Counted from the first letter of the stretch, positions 33,674 to 46,563 are shown. The stretch: 64,000 bases of DNA from Asterella californica (GCA_036924285.1 JAYKYS010000024.1:930001-994000), one strand, 5' to 3'. Translations and numbers: made by a program. The notes: generated by a model not told the origin, from the letters alone.

Positions 33674-36349
33674 CACAATTTCTCTTTACACTTGATTGAT
33701 CGATTGAAAATGTGATCTTCAAAGACAAAGCCCCCTTATATACTAGTCAAAAAAGTAACACGCTTGTAGATCATTAAGCCAAGATCAAGAACTGTCTAAC
33801 TATCTAATGACCGGATGTATCCAGATATTAATCCATAAGATTAACTATCGGGACTAATCTTTATCCGGTAACAACCTCGGATATACAATCCAATCCGGAC
33901 ATTCATTCTCTATCTATCCATACACTCATTTCGTATTAATCTATATTATAGTATTTAACTTATCATCAAGAATTTATTATTTATATTGATTATGATAAAA
34001 AATAATTATTATCATATTATATTGATTTTCACTTTTGAGACTATAGAATCGAATCGTTTAAGAACTTTGAGAATCAGACAATTTAGAAAACATTAATGTG
34101 AAGAAAGAGAGTCGTTTCATACTTAAACTCTAAACCAAATTGATCCGATTTAAACCTAACTGCCAAAATTGGTTTGGATTGTATGGTTGGAGATTTAACC
34201 GACTCCTAGAACTCATCTCGTGAATGCATCTCAAACCTCACCTCGTAAAAACACAGCGGAACCTCTAGGTTAGGTCTCTATTGAAAGATCTTCGTGCAAC
34301 CTGTTGCGTAATATGGTGATCTCAGCCAATCGGGTTAGAAAAGTCATCTTGCAATTTTTTGCATAATATATTGATCTCAACAAATCAACTTAGTCTTTAC
34401 CCATAAACCCGAGCAGGTTCTCATGACTTATGGATGAGCGATCCCGGAGATCACGATATGTGCAATTCGGATAATTGATTGACAACAGTCAGTCTACTTT
34501 GATTCTCACGAATGCTTGATGATCATTTGGATATGAATGAACAAAACTAGAGACTTATAGTTCTAGCTGAGTGGACCTCCTCGTAAATTATGATCCGAGA
34601 ACCAACCTCAATCTCTGATTCCAGTATGGAGGTACCATACTTCATGACAATCTCTTCACCAAGACTAGATCTCTTATAATGGAGATTTAGCTCATATGAT
34701 ATGCATGTTTTGTGAACTTTTTTCTGGAGAGAAAGAAGATAACAATCGAGAAATATAGTGAATGAATGAACTACAAATGGACATTGACATACGATAATAC
34801 ACGAGACTCTGATCTGTAACTGGGTCGCACACCAAAGACAAGTCACTTTGCGTTATCATTAAATATTCAAATGTTTTTTTATATATTTTTGAATAATCTA
34901 AAATAAGTAACTAAAAATTTTAGTAATTACTATCAGTTAATCGAGGAGAACCGTGCAAGAAATAAGGACATAGTTACCTATAAGTCTAGAATTTTCTTAC
35001 CGAACTTATCTTAATTTGGATGCACCCTGTTTGATTACCCAACCTTTCCTGATGGCAAGGTTACTAATAAATTAAAGCGTGCATATACCTCCTCCATCTG
35101 CTATCCGTGGGAGGAGGTGATATAAAGCATGCTTTATATGCTTCACTCTAAGTGTCGGAGAATGTCAAAGCATGAATAATGTGCAGACGCTTTCGATTGG
35201 AAAGTTCAGACCGTCCATCTTGGTAAATTCTTACAGGGTGCCCCATCCGTTTGATGGTCAAACCTTTTAGTTTTGAGTGACCCTAGTGCTAGCGTCACGC
35301 AATACTACAGTAAAGTTGCATTCTCAAGTCGCGTCAAAGGTGCATTTTTTCTACGTTCGCGTTTCTGTGTACAGAAAAATGACCGGCGTTAGTGAAACGC
35401 CGGCGACTGAGATCAAGGCGAAAACAACGTCAGTCAGTTCGTGTTTCACTTGCTACACAAGGTGTCCAGTAAGAAATTTCAAATGATTACCCTCGCGCCA
35501 GACGCATCTGTAAAGACATACGTCACGAAGCACCCACACACGACGGTTAAAACCAGTCACTGTAGATGCGAGAATTTGAGTTTAGCATCCTTCCGGTTCA
35601 TGACCAGCTTGCCTGAAGTTGTTTGTCAGTCATTTATTCTTAGAAAATCACTGAAATAAACTCGAGGACAAGCACCATTGAATGACGAGAACGCAAACGC
35701 AGAGGTGTACCATGTGAATGCAGTTTCAGAGACCTGCCAGGTTTAATGATAGGTACACGTCACTTTTGGCTTTGAGGTAGTAGAGGTGCATACTGCATGA
35801 TGGGGCCGCCGCATATTTCATCTCTACCGTAATCGGGCAACACTTTAACTCTACTCATATTAATTACACTGCCGTGCAGTGTAATAGTGATATATCGTGA
35901 TTTACCACTTCATCGGACGATCAAGATTCATGCAGAGTCGCACGACGTTAATTAATAGAAGTAGAGTTAACTCTAAGTGTAATCGGCTACTGTCTTCCAT
36001 CTCCTTCAAAGTCATAGAGTCCGTGGCAAGTGACAGCGGCATCTATCCATCATGCGCTACCACCTCTTCAGCGCCCGTTGGTGTCTATGACAGAGACAGT
36101 TCGATCCATCTCGTTGTGATCTCATCGTGAGAAGGCTAAGAAGATAGGTCTCGAGAAAGTATCATCTACTGACAAAGAAGAATGATAAGATTGCAGGCAT
36201 TTGCCCAGAGTCTCCATTTACTGATAGAATGTAGAATACAAAATGAATCAGCTCGACGAGCTCGAAATGGTTCTGTACAGCCTAGTAATGTACAATTATG
36301 TAGAACCTTGCACTACTTGTGCCATCTTATAAGATTCGTTACAAGAAGC
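33674..36349. repeat. ELIP4 downstream duplicated block
   Basis: Collinear with 60697-63296 over its length and partly with 26.2-29.47 kb. Contains the ACTTGATTGATCGATTGA start, the CCCAACCTTTCCTGATGGC stretch and the 3' UTR. Open frames such as 34547-34846(-) recur in the ELIP5 block with breaks (61682-61915) and carry no known motif. Confidence 0.8.
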
Positions 36350-37189
36350 TTAAAAGAAGTTGGTGAAAACCGGAGCGTGGATGAAGCTCTCGGTCAGCAC
36401 TAGAGACAGGAAACCGATCATAGCGAGGCGTCCGTTCCAGCGCTCAGCCCTTGCTGTGAAGGGGCCGAAGCTTCGAGCGTCAGTGGACTCTCCGTTGAGC
36501 ATGGGTACGATAGAAGCGTACGCGATGAGGGGCACAAGCGCGACATAAAACACCAGCCCCGTTCCTTGAGTGTAGAGCTGATCGAAAACGGTCAGGCCGC
36601 TCATCTTCTCCGCAATGGCAGCCCAGAAGATTCCGACCATAGCCTGGAATCATCACGAACAGCAATGCCAGTTGATTTATTACTCTAAGAAGCAAGAAGA
36701 CTTCGACCATGCACAATTGGCTGCAAGGGATCGATGACTACTTGAGATTGTTAGTATGAGGAAATTATCCACAGAAGCTTCTGCTGAGGCATTCCTTAAG
36801 AAATTACTCACCAGTCGGCCGTTGATAGTTTCAGGTGCAGCGCCGTCGAACGCGAAGATGCTGCCGATGCTCCTGTCCCCAGTTTCTGGCCGCCTCTCGA
36901 CCTCGGGGCGCGGGTAGAAGGATCCCGAAGTCGGAACCGCGCCGAATACCGACTGCTTCTCGGACTCGTTCGTCTCCTGGTTCTGCAGAACTTCTTCTTT
37001 GGTGATCTCCTTCTTGGTGCTCCTGTCCACTGCCTCCCGGATACCTTCGCAGCGGATGGTTCCCGTCCTCTGGACGAACGCAGGAGCTCCCAGATTCGTG
37101 TACTTTACTGTGGACCTCCTGATGCTGGAACTCAGAGGTGCACTCCCCAGTCCTGCTACAGCAGTAGCGAAAGCGGACATGGTTGCCAT
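36350..37189 (-). CDS. ELIP: Early light-induced protein (ELIP4), two exons
   Basis: Intact ELIP of 223 residues: exon 1 36812-37189, intron 36644-36811 (168 bp, GTGAGT...CAG, phase 0), exon 2 36350-36643. It begins MATMSAFAT, one Ala shorter than the other copies. Transit peptide to about residue 47, then EGIREAVDRSTKKEITKEEV and the ETGDRSIGSIFAFDG stretch. Helix 1 has ETINGRLAMVG, helix 2 GLVFYVALVPLIAY, helix 3 ERWNGRLAMIG. Predicted thylakoid, pigment-binding, photoprotective. The codon matching the ELIP2 stop is CAG (Gln). The exons are richer in G+C than the flanks, as in all copies. The upstream flank is cut at about 38.0 kb by a probable 11.9-kb insertion, but the proximal promoter is complete. 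Confidence 0.93.
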
Positions 37190-37381
37190 TGCTGCCTGTT
37201 TCTTTTACTACTTGGATAGAAACTCGGACGGAGAAATGACCGAGAATAGACTTGGAGGTACAGTACTTGTCAACTGTTTGTGAGGAAGTAAAAGCTCTTG
37301 ATGGCTATGAAATTGCTGAATTGTTGTAGAAGTGGACTGCAGGACCGAACTTGCTATCGTGATAATGCTTAGAAGGGTGAG

Positions 37382-37466
37382 CTTATATAGTTCGAAATCA
37401 TTTCGAACTAAAGGGAGGAGCCTCGCCACTTGTCATGGAGTGGAGAAAGTTCATGAAGTTCCACGT
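37382..37466 (-). promoter_or_regulatory. ELIP4 proximal promoter
   Basis: Minus strand: CTACGTGG (CCACGT 37461-37466), CCACTTGTCATGG (37426-37438), the inverted repeat GTTCGAAATCATTTCGAAC (37390-37408 on the plus strand; 9-bp arms around one base, the best palindrome of the set) and TATATAAG (37382-37389). The TATA box is about 195 bp before the ATG. Confidence 0.75.
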
Positions 37467-38000
37467 AGCCCAAACCTTTTATTTTGGTTGAGAGGACCGA
37501 GAAAGAACAGGTATACGGTGGATCGAGGAGTGAGGGAGGTCGGTTGGGAGACATCTGTCGCGGGTGATCAGGTGAAGTGAGCAGGGGCGGTTTTAAGGCC
37601 ACCAGCTGTGTCGACGAACTGTAAGATCCTGATTCGAATCGGCGACGGCCGGTGGATACGTCACGACTTCACTTGTCCTCGTGCATTGGCTATGGAGAAG
37701 TGAACTTGGACGTTGTGATAGGTTCTCGAAAGGTTTAGGGTAACAGTACCAAGAGAAGACAAGGTGCTCAGCTTCTGAATGTTCTCGTTGAAGTTTTTAT
37801 TTCAAGCACCTTTTGGACTTTCTCATCGATTTCGGACTTTTTCGAGTCGAAGCATTCCGGTTTTCTAGATTTTTAGCACGGTCCATCTCTCTTCCAGTTC
37901 GTCAGAGGTATCCCAGAGAACTGTCTTTGATCCACCAAATTTCTCACGTGGTGGCCAGAACTGTTTCTCTGCATTTGTATTCCAATTTTAGATCTCATTA
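37467..38000. repeat. ELIP4 upstream duplicated block, truncated
   Basis: Matches 30592-31120 (ELIP3) up to TTTTAGATCTCA at about 37990, where similarity stops abruptly. The next part of the ELIP upstream flank reappears only at 49862. Confidence 0.78.
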
Positions 38001-38371
38001 GATAAAATATTATTCTTTTACGTCCTGATATTTTCTCTGACAAACATATGAACGATACAGGGCGGGATGTTTGTTCCTGAACTTTTCTCACAACGAGAAA
38101 CGATACGGGTCTGATCAAGTAAGTGCGCACTTCAGGGGGAGTAATTACCTTCTCAAGAATTCTACCATAGCTTGATGAGTGAGAGAATCTACAACACATA
38201 CATCATTTCATTTACATCGTAAACAAGATATTGTTTATATAATATGCACAAGTCTTAATCTAAGTAATTCTTGACTAAGTAATATAAAGAACATACTTCA
38301 TAGATAATATGTGTCTGATGCGAGTCCATTTAGGTCCGGGATATTGCAGCAAGGTCTATTTCTGGGTTGAG
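38001..38371. other. No gene recognised
   Basis: First part of the probable insertion. No motif or repeat identified. Confidence 0.4.
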
Positions 38372-39280
38372 TCATGCACGTCTTGTGTGATCTCCTGTCC
38401 AATGATCAGCTGCGTTATGAATGTCCAAAACTAAGATGCTCGTGTCATCTTCATCATTAGTAAGATAACGATCACCCACCATGATTGTCCTCCTAGCATT
38501 CAGTTGACAACAAGTGTAAATCCATCCCTTTAACTTATCTGCAGTACCGTGAGTCATCAACTCTGGATACATATATCGTCGAGAACCGAAGATCTCACTA
38601 TCTCGAAAATCTCGTATCCCAACCACTCGCTGAACCAACACAGGTTTATTTCTCATATTCGAAGCTCCTTGAGGTCGAAGCCATCCTTCCAGTTGTCTTT
38701 TTGTAAGGAGCTCAAGGTCTGCAATCATCTCAGCTCCATCAACACCATCGGGAGGACGCTTCTTGGTCTGCACCTCTGTTAAAAATTTCTTGATCACGTT
38801 CTTGCACTTGTACCATAGGTCTTTCTGGCTCACGATGCCGTGTCGACGCAATATAACATCCATCAATGTCTTGTCATCATGGATAACTCGTCAAGAACAG
38901 TACCGTGAGTTACCAGTCGATGAATCTTGATCTCAAAGACCGCTGTCGTAGCGAGAGCCTTTCCTTTGAGCAAGGGCGTACCTTCTGGCTGTGGTTAGCG
39001 ATCGATGCACAGCAGAGCGACTAGTATCTCGTAGATTTCTCTCTAATTTCCTCGATAACTAAGCACTTTCTTTCTCTCAATAAAGGGTTAAGATAACTAC
39101 ACGAAAACGTTGGATGATCATGGGCACGACAAACGGGATATGTGATGACATGATCTCTCGATAGTATTCTTCTCCGAAGTTTCGCACTACTAGGGCTTCG
39201 TACATGGCTTTGGGTCGACAGATGTGTCTTATCTCGCACTGGGTGTTAAAGTTTACAGGAGGGAGCTGATTTAGATCCAT
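38372..39280 (-). pseudogene. Unrecognised gene, broken; contains a SAP-like helix pair
   Basis: Three coding-like pieces lie in one direction. 39280-39080 begins MDLNQLPPVNFNTQCEIRH and runs to a possible splice donor (GTAGTT near 39103). After a stretch ending CTAACCACAG (a plausible acceptor near 38986), about 38985-38885 reads TPLLKGKALATTAVFEIKIH and LVTHGTVLDELS. Then, after a frameshift, 38866-38372 gives 164 codons open. In the last piece LTKRQLEGWLRPQGASNMRN with the following KPVLVQRV resembles a SAP (DNA-binding helix-extended-loop-helix) motif. The repeat-like THGTVLDEL / THGTADKL is notable. I do not recognise the family; a transposon-borne or captured host gene are both possible. 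Confidence 0.4.
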
Positions 39281-40949
39281 CTTGCGTTAGATGAGGATAA
39301 AGACGGTGAGATCCCATTCTTGGCCGTAAGTGACAACAAGTAAGATCACAGGGAAAGGCGAGAGCATGACTTACGCGGTAAAGTTATGCCCGAAGGACCC
39401 TATCAAAAACTGCTGGAAATGAACTCGTTCCATGTACATCAACTTAATCTGGAAAGGGTTTCGAAAAGGGAATCTGGGCGGTAAGTAGAGTCATTCGTCC
39501 ATCTCTCACAACTTGTGCACTCCAACTACAAAGGTATATCGATCCATAAAAATATGATACAATCTCATAGGATCATCACGATTTCTCCACGAACAATCTC
39601 TTGGATTTCCCAAGGTCGAATTCCTCCACACAGGTCATTCCTCTCTGCTTAAAGGTTTCGAACCCCACAGAAGGATAGGTGCAAGTCCCCTAATAAAACA
39701 ACTCCAACCACACGGGCTGATGAGGTGGCACACATGCACATCGCATGTTTGGTGCCGTCGTACTCATCCACGTGTAGGTCGTCTGGTTGAAAAGTTCTAA
39801 TGCATGCACCGTAACGTGTCTTAACACAAGAGACTAGGCTAGATAGGTAGTCGACTTTACAGGTCAAGGATCGCACTTTGCCACGTTGAGTGCGAACCTG
39901 ACAACCACATGACGTGGTTACAACGTAGGTCGCTAAAGTCTCATCTACGCCTAGAATACACCCCAAAGCAATATAAACGTCACACTAGACGCTTCTCTGC
40001 CAGCTGCCGTAACAAGACTCGAGACCTAGAGTAGATGTCGTTGCCGATACAACTCGGCAGAGAAAACAGTGAACTTTCACACATGATAGATACAGATCTA
40101 CAGCTCAGTCTCCTCTCAAACTTGCCACGTAGGTAGGATACTAAAATCTCTACTTACAGGTCAAATTTCAGGAAGATCTGACGGCTAGATCTCCTCCCAC
40201 AATTAACACAAATCCACAGAAACTAACACGCACTTCCAATCTCAGATTCAGGACAGAAGCTTCTTCGCCTAAATGAACCGTCCACTTCCACTCCAACTTC
40301 CTGTGCTATCAATTCAGAAGGTAAACTCACTACACAGGAAATTTGCGATTTGACCGTTCTGATCATCCTCCATAAATCTGCAAACTTGCTGCTCCAGATT
40401 GATAGCTTTCTGCACCCCGTCGCCTTCAAATCGCCATTGCGCTCAATCCGCAGAACTTCCGGTGGTGAAATTTGTGGTCAGAGCTTCAGCAACTGACAGA
40501 CTACAAGCTCATGAAATCTGGTCTCAATCTGACGGCTCAATCACTCAAACCCCTTAATATTACAATCGGAAGAGAAAGCTATGTACTCTCATCACTCTAT
40601 GAACTTCAAATCGTCATAACGTATGCCTTGGACCTCCAAATCGAGTGAAATTTGTGGTCAGATTGCTCCTCCCATCGAGAGCTCTCCGCCCATGCCCTCT
40701 GATCTCCAAAATCCCTCGTCAAAGTACCCCGAACCTCCCAGAGCGCACACTTAGGTAAATGACAAGTTATCTTCACTTTTGGGTGGACCAATGGGGAGTT
40801 AAAGGACTCAACCTTGTCCTTTTCTGCCCCATGGAGACCCCCAGCAGATAATAGAGCATTCTAAGCTCATAAGAGCAATGTTTTAGATACCATTACACCA
40901 CAACTTCTACAATTGTGTGCAAAACGCACTTATACGCGTAATTTACATA
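39281..40949. other. No assigned gene; a cysteine-rich frame on the minus strand
   Basis: Contains a 105-codon open frame (39649-39966, minus) with eight cysteines, without known domains. 40.38-40.42 kb shares phrases with the 1.4-kb insertion in Gypsy 2 (20.9-22.3 kb), so part may be LTR or leader sequence. Confidence 0.4.
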
Positions 40950-41528
40950 CTAACTGGTCCCACAACAGGACACCGCATCCTCCATCAACCATGCATTTCT
41001 TCTTGTCTCCACTCGAGTCATATTCATCATCTCGATGACACGACCGTCAAACACATCAATGAATACACAAGTGCCATTGTAGTCATTTCGGGTGGAGTCG
41101 TAACGGAGGTCATTATACACAACAAAGTTTCCTAATACATACAAGTCAAATTCAAAAATACATATTTTGGAACTCACAACATGAGTAATAAACAAGTCAC
41201 TTAGCTCAATGTGCACACACTCACCTCCCATGGGAGCATGGTTCAAGTCCGAAAAATACCATGTGAGTACTTCCGACTGCACCTCCTCTTTCTTGACCGT
41301 CCATCGGTCGAGTGTTGCTTGAATCATCCAATCCGTCGTCTCCTCCCGCTCTGAAATCCATAAAAGTGCTTTTGTCTTATAAGCTGTAGATCGACCTCTC
41401 GACAGATTGAATCCAATTGTGTATATCTCAGTCCCACACGTAGTGCAGAATGATACAAACGACACACAACATCGAGATCTCATAATACAACTCCATCTCC
41501 ATGGAGAACCAAACAAACTTGCTGACAC
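40950..41528 (-). CDS. Hypothetical protein, 192 residues
   Basis: The longest continuous non-ELIP frame in this part of the window. The N-terminal third is Cys/Ser/Arg-rich. The centre (KTKALLWISEREETTDWMIQ, LTWYFSDLNHAPMGGE) and end (YVLGNFVVYNDLRYD, GRVIEMMNMTRVETRR) look protein-like. No domain recognised, no membrane segment, no obvious promoter. It may be an exon of the same unit as the broken SAP-like gene to its left (same strand) or a chance frame inside a transposon. Confidence 0.3.
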   Translation of the reverse strand: MSASLFGSPWRWSCIMRSRCCVSFVSFCTTCGTEIYTIGFNLSRGRSTAYKTKALLWISEREETTDWMIQATLDRWTVKKEEVQSEVLTWYFSDLNHAPMGGECVHIELSDLFITHVVSSKICIFEFDLYVLGNFVVYNDLRYDSTRNDYNGTCVFIDVFDGRVIEMMNMTRVETRRNAWLMEDAVSCCGTS

Positions 41529-41731
41529 TCACAACTGAACTTCAACTTCCAAGTTTGATGGAAAGCCTTGATTGTTGGAGATAGCAAGAGCTTGTCACAT
41601 CTTGGGTGGGGACACTTCACCTTGAAGTCCTGAAAGAATTCCCTCCTAATCGAGACAAATATACAAATCTGACCCTCGGGAGATCCTTGATAAGTATGTC
41701 GTCATTTCTCATGTCTCTTGTAGTGTCGCAA
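41529..41731. other. Short spacer before the tandem duplication
   Basis: No gene seen. Sequence similarity between the two units begins at about 41730. Confidence 0.4.
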
Positions 41732-43789
41732 GATTACTCCTTTTGCTCATTTAGTATACAAGATATCGTTCCCACAGAGGATTTGCACAAGTAACGCTGC
41801 TCTAAGTTCTAAGATCTGTTCAACCACACAAACACACGGGTTTTGTCTAGAAATCCCATCTTCTCACAAAACCACACGTCTTCCAGACTCGCCAAAAGGT
41901 GCTCTGGACCTAAACAAACAACTACTAACTAAAATATCACACAACTATTCACAGAAAAGCTCGAGAAGACGCTTCCTGCTTCCAGATCACTTCTTCTGGT
42001 CTTCTCAGTACCGTCTTCCCGAAGCAATTCTCGGCTTCTGGGAGTTCAACTCGGCTTCCCACACCTCCAGAAGACTGCTCCTGCTTCGTAGAAGTCAACT
42101 AGAATCGCAGTTACACCTTATTCTCTTTTTCACATTCCAACAGTTTTAGATTAATCACAGGGTGTATGTCCCCTGTAGCCTTCTCAGGCTTCTGCCTACG
42201 GAAACTATCTTCCTGCAGCACTACAACGACATTCACCTTCACGGAAGCTCAATAGAAGTCTCGGAAGCTCACTAGAAGAAGGTAAGAAGATGAGGAAGAT
42301 GGGAGAAGATGGGGAAGAAGGGAAAATCCAAACAAGAGAAAAACAAGATGAAAAGGAGAAATTAAGATTCCGACAAGCTTCTAGTTCGGATCCTGACTAA
42401 CAAGCCATCCCTGCTTGTAATAGTTTGGGGAGGAAGACAACAAACGTACGTACAGTTGCACCGTCTTCTACTTGAGGATGTCGTCTTCTGTTGTGGGAAG
42501 AAGGCTTCTTTCTTCTTCTCTCGCTGCTCCGACTACTCTGTCTTCTGGGATCCCTTACCCATAAGACAGTCCGTACGTAGATCCGAAGTGCTCTACTGGA
42601 CGAGCCAAGCTGCGAATCTGCACAACTGCTGACAGTCACCGCCACTCAAGAAGAACGCTTCCCATGCACAATCGGGAGTGAACCCAAGAAAATCCACCAC
42701 CCTGAAGACATGGACAAAGCTTCTGCACTCAAATCAGCAATCCATTCCCCGAGAAGAAGTCACATTGGCACTGGGAAGCTCACTCCTTCTACTTCCTGCT
42801 CCTACTCCTCAACACACCAGTTTAGCCAACAGGACTGCACGAGGATGCCGTCCCTGTTCCTAAACTGTCCACTACCTCTATCTACATCTTCGAACCACTG
42901 CTGGTAACGAGCATGCAGACCCCTCCGATATAATCCCAGTCTATTCGTATGTCTCAAACATCGGGTGTAGTGTGTGAAGAACTCAATTTCCTACTTTTCG
43001 ATCTTACTTATGTCATCTACCACGAGAAAACAGAGGAGACGACCACCAGGGAGAGATGGGTGCTGCCAGAAGACTGCCATCCCACATGCAAGCCGTTTCT
43101 CTTTTCCGGTTTTAGCTCTCTACTTTGCTGTTCCTACGCTACCTATGCTGCCACATGGTATCCTAACTAATTTTACACTGAAAAACTGCCACCCTTAAGA
43201 TAGCATGTTTGGTCCTACTAAGTTTAGAAATGTAAACGTCGGTTGTGGTTACTATCTACTCTGATTGCTCGGAGGCAATCTCTTCCTGATCTGCTCCTAC
43301 CGGAGCTCCTAACGCGGCTTCTGACAAGCTGGAAAGCCCTGCGAACACCTCGGGTAACACTGAGGTGGCTTCCTCCTCATCGTTCTTCGATGGCCCTGCT
43401 GTCGGTGCTGCTGCTTCTGCTTCTGCTTATGCTTTGGAAGACAGAAGCGTCTTCTAGGAAGCTGGGTCGACTTGTGCTTCCTCGCTCTTCTGCGGCGCTA
43501 GTTCGATACTGGGAGTCATGGTGACCTCATAGGGGTCCGAGGAAGTCGCTTCCTCCACTCGGAATATCTAGGAAGACAGCTCTTCTTCCAATCTTCTAGA
43601 AGACATCTTGTCTTCCGGGACGTCTTCTGGGGTCTTCTCGGCTTCCAACGCTGTCACTACCAAGTGAACAGCGAGGTCGAACTCCTCCTTCTCCAAGTCT
43701 GGTCCTGTCGATGATGCTGGTGCGTGGGAAGATGCGTTTACTGATGGCGAGATCAAGGGAAGACCACAGAGTGTCTTCACTCGCTCTAC

Positions 43790-44359
43790 TTATCGATCCA
43801 AGTATCGGAACATACTCTCCTTGCACTCCATCAACATCGCTTTGGACTCCTCGTCCCACTCTCGAGCTAAGGTAAGGAGCTTCCTGCCCGTGGTGAAGTT
43901 AAACTTCTTCCGAAGCGCTTCTACCAACTGAGCTAGCATCCCCTGTGCACGAGCTTCTGCTGCTTCCCGCTGCGTCTTCTCGGCTGCAGTCTGCGCTTCT
44001 GTGGCTTCCCGTAGTGTCTTCCACGTCGTTTTCTCCTCTGCAAGGGTGGTGATCTTACCTCGCACTCGCAGAACCTCCTGGTCACGCTGCTGTAAACGCG
44101 CTTGTAACTCCTGGTTGCTCTTCTTCAGCTGCGTTAACTCCTTGACAGAAGCGGCTGCTTCCGCCTTGTACTTCGTTGTTGCACTAAGCCACATGTACTT
44201 ACTGTGAGCCGAAGGCTCAGTCCTTCCCAAGCTCTCACAATCTAGCTTCCTGTAGTGACGCATGATTACTCCTTTTGCCCATTTAGTATACAAGATATCG
44301 TTCCCATAGAGGATTTGCACAAGTAACGCTGCTCTAAGTTCTAAGATCTGTTCAAACAC
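43790..44359 (-). CDS. Coiled-coil ORF, unit 1 (retrotransposon-associated)
   Basis: 189 codons. After a start region (MFEQILELRAALLVQILYGN) comes a long heptad-rich helix (about residues 60-150, KELTQLKKSNQELQARLQQR and AEAQTAAEKTQREAAEARAQ). The end KLLTLAREWDEESKAML...YLDR stops at a TAA/TAG pair where unit 2 reads on. Such coiled-coil ORFs accompany some plant Gypsy elements, and a Gypsy integrase on the same strand lies 3.6 kb upstream. Function unknown; probably a decayed gag-like or accessory ORF. Confidence 0.5.
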   Translation of the reverse strand: MFEQILELRAALLVQILYGNDILYTKWAKGVIMRHYRKLDCESLGRTEPSAHSKYMWLSATTKYKAEAAASVKELTQLKKSNQELQARLQQRDQEVLRVRGKITTLAEEKTTWKTLREATEAQTAAEKTQREAAEARAQGMLAQLVEALRKKFNFTTGRKLLTLAREWDEESKAMLMECKESMFRYLDR

Positions 44360-45924
44360 ACAAACACACGGGTTTTGTCTAGAAATCCCGTCTTCTCACA
44401 AAACCACGCGTCTTCCAGACACTCCAAAAGGTGCTCTGGACCTAAACAAACGATCACTAACTAAAATATCACACAACTAATCACAGAGAAGCTCGAGAAG
44501 ACGATCTTCCTGCTTCCAGGTCACTTCTTCCGGTCTTCTCGATACCGTCTTCCCGAAGCGATTCTCGTCTTCTGGGGGTTCAGCTCGTCTTCTCACACCT
44601 CCAAAAGAATGTCCTACTTCGCAGAAGTCGACTAGCACGGCTGTTACACCTTACTCTCGCACTCACATTACAACGGGTTAGATCAATCACAGGGTGTATG
44701 TCCCATGTAGCCTTCCCAGGCTTCTGCCTACGGAAATAGTCTTCCTGCAGCACTACAACGACATTCACTTTCACGGAAGCTCAATAGAAGATTCGGAAAC
44801 TCACTAGAAGAAGGTAGGAAGATGGAGAAGAAGAGAGAAGATGGGGAAGAAGAGAAAATCCAAACAAGAGAAAACAAGATGAAAAGAGGAAATTAAGATT
44901 CCGACAGGCTTCTAGTCCGGATCTTGACTAACAACCCATCCCTTCTTGTAATAGTTTGGGGAGGAAGACAACAAACATGTGTACAGTTGCACCGTCTTCT
45001 ACTCGAGGATGTCGTCTTCTGTTGTGGGAAGAAGGCTTCTTTCTTCTTCACTTCGCTGCTCTGACTACTCTGTCTTATGGGATCCCTTATCCATAAGACC
45101 GTCCGTACGTAGATCCCAAGTGCTCTACTGGACGAGTCAAGCTACACTTCCGCAACTGCTGATAGTCACTGCCACTCAAGGAGAACACTTCCCATGCACA
45201 ATTGGGAGCGAATTCAAGGAAATCCACCACCCAGAAGACATGAACAAAGCTTCTGCACTCAAAGCAGCAATCCATTCTCCGAGAAGAAGGTACATAGGTG
45301 TTGGGAAGCTCACTCCCTCTACTGTCTGCTCCTACTCCTAGACACATCAGTCTAATCGGCAGGACTGCACGAGGATGCCGTTCCCTGCTCCTAGACTGCC
45401 CACTACTCATCGACATCTCCGAATCGCTGCTGGTGGTAAGAGAATGCAGACTTCTTCCTGCGTTATCCCCTTATTCCAACATCGAGTGTAGTGTACACTG
45501 TGTACCTCTAGTGTCTAATCTGTCTCCTGCACCGTAAGATTGGTATGTGTGTGCAGGCAGTCAGTTTGTTCGAAGACTCCCCTGTGTGTCTAATCTGTCT
45601 GCACCGTAAGATTGGTATGTGTGTGCAGAACTCAATTCTCCACACATGTCCAATTTCCTACTCTTCGATCCTACTTAACCATCTGCCACGAGAAAACAGA
45701 GGAGGTGACCGCCAAGGAGAAATGGGCGTTGTCAGGAGGCTGCCACCCCACATGCACACCGTTCCCTTTCCAGCTTTAGCCATCTATCTTGTTTACCCTT
45801 GCGCTGCCTACTCTGCCACATGGTCACTGATCTAAAATTAAACTGGACATGCTATTTCTTAATATAGCATATTTAGTGCTTCACTAAGTTTGGACAAGTC
45901 CCTCATCTTCTGGGCTTTGCTTAT

Positions 45925-46563
45925 CTACTCTAATGGCTCGGATGCCCTTTCCACCTGATCTACTCCTACCTGAACTACTAAAACAGCTTCTGATACGCTG
46001 AGAAGCCCTGTAATTACCTCGGGTGTCGCTGAGGTGGCCTCCTCCTCCACGTTCATCGCTGACTCTGCTGCTGCTGCTTGAGAAGACATAAGCGTCTTCT
46101 GGGAAGCTGGGTCGACTTGTGCTTCCTCGCTCTTCTGAAGGACTAGTTCGACACTGGGAGCCATGGTGACCTCATAAGGGTCCGGGGAAGTCGCTTCCTT
46201 CACACGGAATACCTGGGAAGACGGCTCGTCTTCCTGTCTTCTAGAAGATATCTTGTCTTCCGGGGCGTCTTCCGAGGTCTTCTCGGCTTCCAACGCTGTC
46301 ACTACCAAGTGTACAGCGAGGTCGACCTTCTCCAAGTCTGGTCCTGTTGATGATGCTGGTGCTTGGGAAGATGCGTTTACTAGTGGCGGGATCAAGGAAA
46401 GACCATAGAGTGTCTTCACTCCCTCTATCTGCCGATCCAAGTACCTGAACATACTCTCCTTGCACTCCACCAACATTGCTTTGGACTCCTCGTCCCACTC
46501 TCTAGCTAAGGTAAGGAGCTTCCTACCCGCGGTGAAGTTGAACTTCTTCCGAAGCACTTCCAT
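45925..46563 (-). CDS. Coiled-coil ORF, unit 2, C-terminal part
   Basis: 212 codons, homologous to the end of the unit 1 ORF (RKKFNFTAGRKLLTLAREWD) and to sequence beyond its stop. It continues with a Ser/Glu/Pro-rich acidic tail (ALEAEKTSEDAPEDKISSRR). The coiled-coil part upstream (46850-46564) is in other frames with a stop. Thus each unit is broken at a different place. Acidic and low in complexity; no catalytic motif. Confidence 0.45.
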   Translation of the reverse strand: MEVLRKKFNFTAGRKLLTLAREWDEESKAMLVECKESMFRYLDRQIEGVKTLYGLSLIPPLVNASSQAPASSTGPDLEKVDLAVHLVVTALEAEKTSEDAPEDKISSRRQEDEPSSQVFRVKEATSPDPYEVTMAPSVELVLQKSEEAQVDPASQKTLMSSQAAAAESAMNVEEEATSATPEVITGLLSVSEAVLVVQVGVDQVERASEPLE

